Shown here: positions 20,370 to 30,098 of the stretch, piece by piece
How the letters are laid out: every line of letters starts with the position of its first letter
Position numbering within the stretch: the stretch's first letter is position 1
Source of the DNA: DATFRY01 sp963764695
GTDB lineage: Bacteria > Myxococcota_A > Polyangia > Haliangiales > Haliangiaceae
Length of the DNA: 64,000 bases
NCBI GenBank assembly: GCA_963764695.1
Contig: CAVXTW010000002.1
Span: 558,001 to 622,000, forward strand
Direction: 5' to 3'
Translations under genes and position numbers: made by a program
Notes under the pieces: model-generated
What the model saw: only the letters and a program-made list of their open reading frames with translations
Told to the model about the DNA's origin: nothing
Database searches by the model: none

Positions 20370-21316
20370 GCGGCGCCGAGGCAGGCGTGGCGGCGGCGGT
20401 GTCGCTCCTGGGTGAGGAGGATCGCGCGCTGCTGGCCAGCCTGGCCGGCGCGCGGGTGAAGTTCGACGAGCCGATGAGCCGGCACACGACCCTGCGCATC
20501 GGCGGCCCGGCCGACGCCTGGTTCGCGCCGGCCACCATCGACGAGCTGCGCCAGGTGGTGGTGGCGTGCGCCGGGCGCGGACTGCCGATGGTGGCGGTCG
20601 GCGGCGGATCGAATCTGCTCGTGCGCGACGGCGGCATCCGCGGCGTGGCGGTGGCGACGCGCAACCTGCGCGCGCTGGAGAGGATGGGTCCGACCGAGCT
20701 GCGCGTCGAGGCGGGCGTGTCGACCGGCAAGCTGCTGTCGCGGGCGACCGAGTGGGAGCTGGGCGGGCTGGAGTTTCTCGGCGGCGTGCCCGGCTCGGTC
20801 GGCGGCGGGTTGATCATGAACGCCGGCACCTACCTGGGCGAGTTCAAGGACGTGACCACCGAGGTGTCGTCGGTGCGGCTCCGCGATGGCGAGCTGGTGA
20901 AGCGGGCGGCCGCGGAGTGCGGCTTCGTCTACCGCGGCTCGGCGCTGCCGCCCGAGGAGGTGGTGGTCGACGGGCGCGTGGTGCTGCGCCCGCGCCCGCG
21001 CGCCGAGATCGAGGCCGAGGTGCGCAGCCTGCGCGACCGCCGGCGCGACCGCGAGCCGCAGCGGGTGTCGAACGCCGGCTCCGTGTTCAAGAATCCGCCG
21101 AACGACTTCGCCGGCCGACTCATCGAGGCGACCGGGCTCAAGGGCACGCGGGTGGGCGGCGCCGAGTGCTCGCCGGCGCACGCCAACTGGTTCGTCAACA
21201 CCGGCGGCGCCACCGCCGCGGACATGTTCGAGCTGATCCGCATCGCCCGCGCCCGCGTGGCCGACGTGCACGGCATCGAGCTCCACCTGGAATGGAAGGT
21301 CATCGGTGACGACTGA
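20366..21316 (+). CDS. murB: MurB, UDP-N-acetylenolpyruvoylglucosamine reductase
   Basis: A 316-residue FAD-dependent reductase completing UDP-MurNAc synthesis. The FAD-binding region shows 'TTLRIGGPADAWF' and 'VGGGSNLLVRDGGI'; later motifs are 'GVPGSVGGGLIMNAGTYLGEF', and the type I/II catalytic segment 'NAGSVFKNPP' with Ser as proton donor, then 'HANWFVNTGGATAADM'. The GTG at 20366 overlaps the murC stop by four bases. The stop lies inside the ddl start region, with an 11-bp overlap. All these overlaps point to one transcript. Confidence 0.97.
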
Positions 21317-22238
21317 ACGGATTCACGCGATTATTCACGGGCGGGTCGGCGTGGTGATGGGCGGTCTGTCGAGCGAGCGCGCGGTCTCGCTGGAGTCCGG
21401 CGCCGGCGTGCTTGCCGCGCTGCGCAGCCGCGGCCACGACGTCGTCGGCATCACCTGGGACGAGGGGACGTCTCTCTCGGGCGAGCTGATCGAGAACGAC
21501 GTCGCCGTGGTGTGGAACGCGCTGCACGGCACCTTCGGCGAGGACGGCGCGGTGCAGGGCCTGCTCACCTGCATGAAGATCCCGTACACCGGGTCGGGCA
21601 TCCTGGCCAGCGCCCTGGCCATGGACAAGGTCGCCTCCAAGCGCGTCTTCGACAGCTCCGGCGTCCCGACGCCGGCCTGGCGCATCGTCCCGCCGCACGC
21701 CGGCGAGCGCGAGCTTGCCGCTCTCGAGCTGCCGGTGGCGGTCAAGCCGGCCAGCGAGGGCTCGTCGGTCGGCGTCTCGATCGTGTTCGAGCGCGAAGAT
21801 CTGCTGCCGGCCGTGTCTCTGGCCCGCCGCCACCGCGGCCCGACACTCATCGAGCCGTACATCGCCGGCTCCGAGATCTGCGTCGGCATCCTCGGCGAGG
21901 AAGTGCTCGGCACCGTCGAGGTCCGCCCGGCCCTCGGCTTCTACGACTACGAGGCCAAGTACCGCCGCGACGACACCCAGTACCTCGTCCCGGCCCCGCT
22001 CGAGGCAGAGGTGCAGGACCTGGTCGAGCACGCCGCGCTGTCCGCCCACCGCGCCCTCGGCTGCACCGGCTACTCGCGCGTCGACATGCGCCTGTCGCCC
22101 GACGGTCAGCCCTACGTCCTCGAGGTCAACACGCTGCCCGGCATGACCAGCCACAGCCTGATCCCGAAGATCGCCGCCCACCGCGGCATCGGCTACGCCG
22201 AGCTGTGCGAGCGCATCCTGGCCTACGCCAGCGCGTAG
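21306..22238 (+). CDS. ddl: D-alanine--D-alanine ligase
   Basis: A 310-residue ATP-grasp ligase making D-Ala-D-Ala for the pentapeptide. Key features are 'VGVVMGGLSSERAVSLESG' (family N-terminus), 'NALHGTFGEDGAVQGLL', 'PYTGSGILASALAMDK', the ATP-grasp 'VAVKPASEGSSVGVSI' and the metal site 'VLEVNTLPGMTSHSL'. It starts with GTG at 21306, overlapping murB by 11 bp. In many bacteria ftsQ follows directly; here the next gene points the other way and ftsQ is 11.6 kb downstream. Confidence 0.97.
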   Translation: MTTERIHAIIHGRVGVVMGGLSSERAVSLESGAGVLAALRSRGHDVVGITWDEGTSLSGELIENDVAVVWNALHGTFGEDGAVQGLLTCMKIPYTGSGILASALAMDKVASKRVFDSSGVPTPAWRIVPPHAGERELAALELPVAVKPASEGSSVGVSIVFEREDLLPAVSLARRHRGPTLIEPYIAGSEICVGILGEEVLGTVEVRPALGFYDYEAKYRRDDTQYLVPAPLEAEVQDLVEHAALSAHRALGCTGYSRVDMRLSPDGQPYVLEVNTLPGMTSHSLIPKIAAHRGIGYAELCERILAYASA

Positions 22239-22250
22239 CCTTCCTGTTCT

Positions 22251-22862
22251 TCATGGGGCGCGCGGCCGGGAAGCCTTTCGGGTCGCGATCTTCTTCGCCA
22301 GGTATCCGGCCTGGCTGAGTCCCAGGAGCGCGGCCAGCGTGCTGTCGATGTCCACCACGATCGGCGGCGAGCTTGCCTGACCCAGCAGGTGGATCACGTA
22401 GACGGCCACGGCGACGAGCGTGAACGCGAGCATCTGCGTCTTGCTGAGATCCGGCACGCCTCGATCGTCGCAGAGGAGGCCACCTTGTCTCTGGGTCGGC
22501 CCTGCGCTCGACTTGTTGACGAGTCCCGCTTCGGCGTACGAGGCCGTCACCGCCTTGGCCACCGCCATCGTGCCGGCGCCGAGCCCCATGGCGATGATCA
22601 GGTTCTGCGGCATCTCGGCGCCGGCGCCGTCACTCAGCGGGAAGCCCCGCAGTAACCGTTCAGCGAAGACCTGCACGTAGGCGAAGACGCCCACGACCGT
22701 CCACACGAGCCACTGGAACTTGGAGGTGCTGGGCCGACCGTCCGCACCGTCCACGAGGCTGGCGAGGACACCGCGGCTGGAGGCGGCCGTCGCGTAGCGG
22801 ACGAGCAGCCAGAAGAAGACGAGAACGCCGACGGCGATCAGACTGGCGCTGAAGCGCGGCAT
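22251..22862 (-). CDS. four-helix membrane protein with internal duplication, unknown function
   Basis: A 203-residue protein with four predicted helices near residues 8-25, 49-67, 87-109 and 144-161. Two similar segments precede helices 2 and 4: 'STSKFQWLVWT' and 'DLSKTQMLAFT'. This suggests an internal repeat of a two-helix unit with a conserved S-K-x-Q motif at the membrane face. I do not recognise the function. The ATG at 22862 is the only sensible start. It is the first gene of the block that interrupts the dcw cluster, convergent with ddl with 12 bp between stops. Confidence 0.75.
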   Translation of the reverse strand: MPRFSASLIAVGVLVFFWLLVRYATAASSRGVLASLVDGADGRPSTSKFQWLVWTVVGVFAYVQVFAERLLRGFPLSDGAGAEMPQNLIIAMGLGAGTMAVAKAVTASYAEAGLVNKSSAGPTQRQGGLLCDDRGVPDLSKTQMLAFTLVAVAVYVIHLLGQASSPPIVVDIDSTLAALLGLSQAGYLAKKIATRKASRPRAP

Positions 22863-23236
22863 TGGCGGTGCTCTCCGGTCCTCAGGCCCGGATCAGCGCC
22901 GGCAGCGGCGCGGACAGCCTGGGCATGAGCGGTCACGCCCTGGTTCGAAGCACTCGGCGCGCCATCGAGCGAGATGGTCGAAAATGGCTCGCGCTGCGTG
23001 TTTCTTGCCTGGAACGCGCGGAGCGCGCGGGCAAGACCTGCCGTGGAGGGCAGAGATTGCCTTTCGTGGCGTCGGGCGCTCCTGTCGGTCTCGCGTCTTG
23101 CCGCCTGGCGTTCGGCTTGCACTGGGCTGGACGCACCTCGCGCAATGCTCGCCTGGAAGACCCGGCCTGCGACGAGATCGCGAGCTGCGACTTGCCTGAT
23201 GTCGACTTCGACAGGTACCGGGAGGAAGAGGACTCC
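22863..23236. other. long divergent intergenic region
   Basis: About 375 bases between two divergent genes. Frames on both strands are open but Arg/Cys-rich and lack the GC pattern of the neighbours, so I do not call a gene. GGAGGAAGAGGA at its right end is the ribosome-binding site of the next gene. No promoter or repeat was recognised. Confidence 0.4.
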
Positions 23237-25034
23237 ATGCCGAACCCACGCGATTGCACCACCATGAACCCGAACAATCGGACCGCTGCGCTGAATCGAG
23301 TGCCGAGGCGCAACTACGGACCGATCGCTGTCACGATCACCAGGGTGGTCGGCAACAAGATCTACTTCGATGCCAGGGGCACGGACGGCAACCGGCACGA
23401 GCATGTTGCCCCGTGGGGCAACGAGCACGTCATGTGGCCCTACTGCCCGAGCACGCTGCCGTCCTGGGCGGTGGATCCTGGCCCTGGCCCTGGCCCTGGA
23501 AACCCCGGACCGCCGCCAGCGGTCAACGCGGCCGGCACGCTGTACCTGGCGCCGTCCTACTGTGTCCACGAATCCATCGACGTGGGGCCAGATCTCAACC
23601 TCTTCTCGAAGTGGCCCGACAAGCTGGCGGTCACGCCTCCGTCGGCGACCATCCGGGTGAAGTTGAAGACGCTCGTCCTGGATGGAATCGCGCTCCGTGC
23701 GGCGGGGGTCACCGTGGAGCTGGATCTCCTCGATCGCGCTCTCGTCCCCGGCCAGGTGTTCGAGCTCGGTGACGGCAACATCTCGCTGCGCTTGACGTCC
23801 GCCGGCTTCGACATGCTCGGGATCCCGATGCATGCCTCGGGCATCGCGCTCATCGCCCCGGCCCACCTCTACCTGGAAGGCGTCCAGCTAGAGAACGGCC
23901 TCGAGAGCACGGGGGCGGTGGATCTGATGGACCTCGCCAGCGCACCGCGGCGTCAGCGTATCGATCTCGAGGGAGAGTTCGACGGAGGTGCGGCTCACCC
24001 AGCTCGGATTCACCGCATTCGACGTCGTGTTCTCGAAGGATGCGATCGAGTCGGACCGCTCTCTCCCGAGATCCGTCAAGACAGTCACCGTCCTGGCGGC
24101 CGATCCGAGCAGGCAGCAGACCGACCCGGTCATCGAGATGGTGCGCGCGAAACTGCAGTCGCGAGACGCGGCGACTCACGATGTCTTCGACGCATCCAGC
24201 GTCGAGGAGCTCGCCGCCGTGCTGCGAAAGCTGTCCGAGGTGCCGGGAGGGATGCCGGATCGAATCGAGGTCGTGGGACACGGGTATGCGGGTGCCCTGT
24301 CGCTCGGCTACTACTTCACCGACCGTTCCACCGGTGGGCCCAGGGGTCCTCACTACATCCTCGACAGCGACCCCAATGTGTACGGGATCCTGAACAAGCC
24401 GATGAAGCCCGACGCGGAGGTCTTGCTCCTCGGTTGTGCCGTCGGCGATATCGCGGACGGTCCGCAACCGCTGGTCGCCGATGGCGCGACTCTCGTCTTC
24501 GACCTGGCCCAGCTGTGGGACTGCAAGGTGAGCGCGCCGGTCGACCTGATCTCGGCCGACGACTTCGATGCGCAGGGCAGGTTCGCCAGCCACGATCGCC
24601 TCCAGTCGGTGCTGGGCACGGAGTTCACGCGGGCGACGCGACCGGCGAAGCTCGCGGCCACGCCGGGTGCGCGCAAGCCAATGATCGGATTCACGAGCGT
24701 CCAGATGAAGGGGGGCACCGCGGTCGCGCCGATCCCCGACGAGGTGAGTGAGGAGCTGAACCGGATCTTCGACCAGCCGATCGAGCTGCCCGACATCCTG
24801 GCGGTGCCCGAGGCGACCTTCGAGGCGACCTGCGATGGAAAACCTGCCACCGTCGAGATGCTCGTCAACGGACGCATTCTGCGGATGCGGTACGGCGGCG
24901 AGGTCCGGCATGTGGCCGCCAGGTCCGGCGAGATCGATCGCGCCCGGCGGATCGTGCGTGAGGCGCATCAGCCCGGCTACAAGCCCGCGGTCAGGGCGAT
25001 GCGCCTGACCAAGGTGCGGCGGGCCGCCCGGTGA
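23237..25034 (+). CDS. large protein with a His-Gly/Gly-Cys core (DUF4347-like), broken by one extra base
   Basis: Two frames read as one 598-residue protein if one base is removed near 23926-23936; deleting T 23934 gives 'VDLMDPPAHRGVSVSIS' across the join. There is no signal peptide. Residues 1-75 are polar, a Pro/Gly linker follows, then a beta-rich region. In the C-terminal half the segment 'IEVVGHGYAGALSLGYYF' (His about 347) is followed by 'EVLLLGCAVGDIADG' (Cys about 399). This H-G ... G-C layout resembles DUF4347 and, more loosely, clan CD proteases and CHAT domains; a catalytic dyad is inferred, not shown. The start is supported by GGAGGAAGAGGA before the ATG. It converges on the kinase-nSTAND-FGE gene with a 44-bp tail overlap, which suggests a functional pair. 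Confidence 0.7.
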
Positions 25035-28000
25035 CGCATCGCACCCCGATGCTGAAGTCGAAGTACCGCTCAGCGCGGTGGTTGCGGTACACCGTCGTCG
25101 TGTGCTGCAGAGAGGGAGGCGAGGTCGCGGATCCTCCGCGGACGACTCGCAGGGCGTCGCGATCGACCTGACCCTCGCGCGAGATCCACTCGTCGACGTT
25201 GCCGGTCAGGTGAAGGACGCCGTACGGGCTCGCCCCGCAGAGGAAGGACTCCGCGGGAGCGACCCACCTGGCTCCATCCTGGTCACCTTCGGCGTTCACG
25301 CAGCGAGGGTCGTCGCGGTCGCCCCACGGGTAGAGCCTCCGCGGGTGCGGGTTGGGCCGCCCGTACAGCTCGAGACCGCCGCGCGCCGCCTTGGTCCACT
25401 CCAGATCGCCCGGCAGCTGCTTGCCCATGAACCGGCAGAAGGCCTCGGCGGTGAAGGAGTCGATCGACGTGACCGGGAACTCCGGGCCGCCCGACGGTTC
25501 CAGCTTGCCGTCCGCCGTGTAGATGGGTGCGGGATACCCGGTATGGACCTCGAGCGCCGCGAACGGGCGGAACATCGAGTTGGACACCTCCGTCCGGTCG
25601 ATCCAGAAGGTCTCCACCGAGAGCATCCGCTCGGGCTCGACATCCTCGGGCGCCCGCAAGGGCGGATCGCCGATCCCGCCGTAGAGGAAGGGCCCGGCCG
25701 GTATCTCCACCATCCCAGCCGCGCTGCCCCGGCAGGTCGGAAACTGGACCGGGATGCGACGCGGCTCGCGTCGCTCGGCGTAGCCGGGCAGCGAGCGCAG
25801 GCGGATCCAGGACGGCGCGCAGCTCTCGCCGGCGCGGCCGCGCTCGTCGATGCGGAGGAAGACCATGCCTCCCTGCACCTCCACTCTCGCGATGATCTCG
25901 GTGGGCGCGTCGCCGGCGCGCTGCTCGATGTGCACGCGATCGGGTCCGATCACCGGGCCCGGTCGGTGGACGTTCTCCGGCTCCGGTGCGTGGAAGTGAA
26001 GCGACAGCCGCGGCAGCTCCGCAGGCGCGACGGGCACGGCTCGGCCGCCCACCCTGTCGTACGGCCGCAGCACCAGATCGACGCGCCCGAAGTTGCCGGC
26101 GGCGAGCCGGAGCGACTCGGCCTGCGCCTCGGCCCCCAGCTTCTGCTTGCGGAACTCGCTGGCCAGCGCGATCGAGCCGACGGTCACGAGCGCCGCCAGC
26201 AGCGCTCCGGCGGCGATGCGCAGGCGCGAGCGACGGCGGGCCGCCGCGTGCCTCGACTCGCCCGCCGACAGAAAGGTCTCCACATCGGGTGGCACGACCA
26301 CCGCCAGCTGGCGGATCCGGCCGCGCGCCAGGACGAGCTCGTTCGCGCTCCAGGTCTCGTCGAGTCGGCGGCCGCGCCGAGACCAGAGCGAGGCGGCTCC
26401 CTCCAGCTCGTCGAGCAGCCTGCGTTCCTCGCGCGACTCGTCGATCCAGCGGGCCAGCTGATCCCAGCTCTGCAGCAGGGACTCGTGGGCCAGCTCCACC
26501 AGGAACCCGCCGTCGCCGTGCGCGCGGCGCTGCGTCACCAGCCTGGCCGACAGCAGCCGGTCGAGCACGCGCGCCGCCCCCGTCTCGAGCCCGGCGAGCA
26601 GGGCCTCGCGCTCGACCACCCGGCGGCTGGTGGTGCCGGCGACGAGTCGAACCAGGATCTGGCGAGCGAGTCGCTGCTCGCCGACCGACAGCTCGGCCAT
26701 GCACGCGTCGGCGTGCCGGGCGAGCGCACCGGCCACACCGCCCAGGCGCTCGTAGCTGGCGCGCAGGAGCAGGTGTCGCGCAGTGTCGCGGCTGTCCCAC
26801 AGCGCGCGGCACACGAACTGCAGAAGCGGCAGGCTGCCCGCGGCGTCGCCGATCTCGTCGAGGATCTGTTCGATCGTCGGGGGATGGTCGAAGCGATAGG
26901 CCGTGCGCTCCAGAGGCCCGGCGATGGTCCGGCGAAGCTCGTCTCGTCCCAGCCGCCTCAGGACGAAGAGCTGGCGCAGCTCCGGAATGCGGCCGAGGAA
27001 GTCGTCGCGCAAGGTGAACACGGCCCTGACCGGCTCGATCGGGTCGTCGCTCGCGCTGGCCAGGAGCTTCAGGAACGACTGCACGTCCTCGTCGGGGACG
27101 TCGTGCGTGAAGAGCTCCTCGAGCTGGTCGATGGCGAGCAACACCGGCCCACCTCCGGCCGCGGCCAGCATCGACAGTCGAAGCCCGAGCAGGGTGGGGG
27201 TGACGCGCAGCGCCGCCGCGAGCTCCGCGGTGGCCTGCTCCTGCGCCGACCGAGTCTGCGCGGACGCCGGGGCGCCGTCACCGAAGAGGACAAGGCGACT
27301 GGCCAGGGCGACGAACGGATCTGCGCCGGGCCGCAGGGCGATCACGGTCCAGGGCTCCCGCGCTCGGAGGCGCGGAATCACGCCCGCAGTCAGAAACGAG
27401 CTCTTCCCGGCGCCGGAGGGGCCGATGATGGGCAGGACCGGCGTGCCGCGCAGCCGCTCGAGGAAGGCCTCGATCTCCGCCTCGCGCCCGAAGAAGACGT
27501 GCGCGTGTGCCTCCTCGAACGCCGCCAGACCGCGATAGGGGCTCGCCTCGGCGCCGAGCGGCGAGCTCGGCGTCAGCACATCGTCGATCACTTGGCGCCA
27601 CTCCAGACAGGACGGGCGGCCCCTCGGGTCGCGCAGCAGCGAGCGGGTCACCATGTCGGCGACGCTCTGGTCGAGTCCCTCGCGGAGAAGCGGCAGCGGC
27701 AGCCGGGTCGGATCCAGCACGACCTCGCGGCGCTGCGCCACGCTCTCGCAGCGGCCGAACGGATGCGCCGCCATCAGGAGGTCGTGGACCAGGACGCCCA
27801 GAGCCCACACGTCCACGCCATCGGTGTACGGTTCGCCGCACCACTGCTCCGGCGCCATCCACTCGGGCGTGCCCGCCACATTGCCCTGCCCCGCGTCGAA
27901 GCCGTCTGCGCGGGCGAGGCCGAAGTCGACGACACGGATGCGTCCGTCGGCAGGGAGCACCACGTTGCTCGGCTTCAGAATCGCAGTGCCGCACACCGGC

Positions 28001-28480
28001 CGCGTGGGCGTGGGCCAGCGCGTCGGCGATGGCGCGGGCGAGGCGAAGCACCTCGTCGATGCTCAGGCGCTCTCTCTGCTTCCGCTCGTGTAGCGACTCC
28101 CCCTCGAGGTACTCGAGCGCGAGATAGGGGGCGCCGAGGTGCTCAGCCACGTCGTACAGCACGACGATGTGAGGGTGATTGAGGCGAGCCACGATCTTCG
28201 CCTCGTCGATGAAGCGATGCAGGTCACCGGCGCCGAGGCGGTCGCGGCGCACGATCTTGAGCGCGACCGACCGTCCGAGCGCGATGTCGCGGGCGAGATA
28301 GACGCGCCCCATGCCTCCCTCACCGATGAGGCGGCGGACGCGGTAGCGGCCGACCAGCTCGCCGCTGATCAGGACAGCGTCGCTGCCGCCCTCGCCGACC
28401 ATGCCGGTCCGCGCAAGGTCGGGCCGAGCAGCCGCACGCGACATCGACGACGTCGTCTCGGCGCCGTTGCCGGGATCCAT
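24991..28480 (-). CDS. Ser/Thr kinase - nSTAND1 NTPase - FGE-sulfatase fusion, broken by one extra base
   Basis: After removing one extra base the protein has about 1162 residues. Residues 46-300 are a Hanks-type kinase: GEGGMG (53-58), VALK with Lys75, and catalytic loop HCDLKPSN near 165, where the frame breaks. The plus-strand AA at 27979-27980 gives GATTCTGAAG for GATCTGAAG. Residues about 325-740 are an nSTAND1 domain: 'FFGREAEIEAFLERL', P-loop GPSGAGKSS (near 353), Walker B 'VLLAIDQLEELF'. A membrane helix follows (about 752-775). The C-terminus, about 920-1150, is an FGE-sulfatase (C-type-lectin-like) domain: 'MVEIPAGPFLYGG', 'FWIDRTEVSN', 'LTGNVDEW', 'RVVRGGS'. Kinase and sensor probably face opposite sides of the membrane. 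Start: ATG 28480 after GGGGGAGGGG. FGE here is more likely a binding fold than a formylglycine-generating enzyme. Confidence 0.88.
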
Positions 28481-28600
28481 CCCCTCCCCCAGGTATCGGT
28501 CCGGCTGCAGAATACGCCCGGAACCGCCCCACGGGGGCGCGAATCCTGCGCCGCTCGGCGCGCACATCTTGCAGCATCCGGCGCGCGGGCGAGCTGCGCG

Positions 28601-29947
28601 TCACCCTCTGGTCTTGACCAGGAGGGCGTTGGCGATCGGCCGGCGGTCGCCTCGCCGCACCAGTCCCCGGTTCTTGCCGCTGCCGCGCAGGTACATCTGC
28701 GCGCTGCCGCTGCCGTCGAGCGCGAGCGCGTCGTCCGCGCCGCTGCGCTTCAACAGATTTGCCATCTCCTTTGTGGTTGCGCGGCCGGCGGTGGCCAGGA
28801 ACATCACGCGGCCGTCGCGCGAGAGGCCGACCGCGCTGCGGCCGGTGCGGCTGTTGAGGCGGGCCTGGTCGGCCGGCGCGTAGCGCTGCACCACGCGGCC
28901 GTTGTTGACGATGATGGGCCGGCCGGAGACGACGTTGTTGGCCCAGCGCGGGAGCCGGTTGTTGCCCGAAAGGATGCCGACGCGGCCGCCGTGGGGGCGC
29001 TCGAAGGCGAACATGGCGCTGCCCGGCTGGCGCTTGCTGCCGTTCAGGTTGCGGCCGTTGCGGCGGTGCAGCCCGCTCGTCTTGCCGGAGGCGAACCCGA
29101 ACAGGTCGCCGTTGATCGCGATCGCGGCGCCCTGCTTCTTCGCCTGCTTCGACATGTCGAAGCGGCCCCTGGCGCTGGTGGTGTCGAGCTTGACCCGGCG
29201 GTTGGAGCGGTCGATGGCGAGGATGACGGTCGAGCCGGACCGCTTCATGCGGACGCCCTCCATGCCGATCTTCTTCCAGCCCTTTCCGCGCAGGATGCGG
29301 TCGAACGACGGCTTGCGCTTGCGGCGCGGTGGCCGCGGAATCGGCGGGTCGATGGGGCCGAGTCGCGCCGCCGTGGCGGTGCGGCCTGCCGAGCGATCGT
29401 CCAGGCTGTCGTCGCGGTCCTCGTCTTCCTCGCCTTTCTCGCGGTCTTCGTCGCCAGCGGGGGCGAGGTCACGCCCGGCCTGCGCGTCGCCGGTCTCAGA
29501 CACTGCGGCGTCCACGGCGCCCTGCGGCGACTCGAGCGCGGCGCCGTCTTCCTCGTCTTCTTCCTCCTCGTCCTTTTCGTTCTCCGCGCCGAGTTCCTTG
29601 CCCTCGGCTTCCTGCTCACCGTCGGGCGCTTCTGTCTCCTCGGCGTCCTGCAGCGGATCGGCGTCGCCGGGCCTCTCCTCGTCGCTCGCCGGGTCGCGCG
29701 CCTGCATCGGATCGTCCAGGTCGTCGTCCAGGCTGGGCATGAAATGACCCCATCCCGGCCCGAGCAGGCGCGGCCGGCCGTCGGCGCCCGGCGCGACATC
29801 GTCGCGGGCCCGGATCGCGGGCACCGCCCCGTACGCGCGCGCCGCGGTCGACCGTCGCCCTGCCGCCGGCGGCGCGGATCGAATGATCGGTCCAGAGTCG
29901 CTCCGACGGCGTTCGCGCGCGCGTTTCATGCACTGCGCGAATTGCAT
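28601..29947 (-). CDS. phosphodiester glycosidase-family (NAGPA-like) protein with acidic N-terminal region
   Basis: The C-terminal 250 residues match the NAGPA/DUF2233 fold: 'AAIAINGDLFGF', 'NNGRVVQRY', 'GRSAVGLSRDGRVMFLAT' and 'DDALALDGSGSAQMYL'. Family members cleave GlcNAc-1-P phosphodiesters or related sugar phosphodiester bonds, often on exported glycans. The N-terminal part is extremely acidic (Glu/Asp runs such as KDEEEEDEEDG), with no signal peptide. The start is unsure: ATG 29947 has GAGGAGG 13 bases upstream and the reading keeps GC-rich third positions; ATG 29929 or 29740 are alternatives. It lies 120 bp downstream of the kinase gene start on the same strand. Confidence 0.78.
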   Translation of the reverse strand: MQFAQCMKRARERRRSDSGPIIRSAPPAAGRRSTAARAYGAVPAIRARDDVAPGADGRPRLLGPGWGHFMPSLDDDLDDPMQARDPASDEERPGDADPLQDAEETEAPDGEQEAEGKELGAENEKDEEEEDEEDGAALESPQGAVDAAVSETGDAQAGRDLAPAGDEDREKGEEDEDRDDSLDDRSAGRTATAARLGPIDPPIPRPPRRKRKPSFDRILRGKGWKKIGMEGVRMKRSGSTVILAIDRSNRRVKLDTTSARGRFDMSKQAKKQGAAIAINGDLFGFASGKTSGLHRRNGRNLNGSKRQPGSAMFAFERPHGGRVGILSGNNRLPRWANNVVSGRPIIVNNGRVVQRYAPADQARLNSRTGRSAVGLSRDGRVMFLATAGRATTKEMANLLKRSGADDALALDGSGSAQMYLRGSGKNRGLVRRGDRRPIANALLVKTRG

Positions 29948-30098
29948 CGCCCGTGCCCGCCCTCCTCGAGATGGCTGGCCGCGGCCCGTCTCGGAATCTC
30001 GCGGCGCTCGCACCGCGTCCCGCTTGCATCCCGCTCGCGGCGCTACGCCCTGTCACGCGATGCGCAACTGTTCCAGCCGCGGGCAGCGACACCGGCGC

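Noticed and set aside
22862..23236. Upstream extension of the His/Cys protein to 22862
   Set aside because: The leader is rich in Cys, Arg and Leu without the codon pattern of the rest. A strong ribosome-binding site precedes the ATG at 23237.
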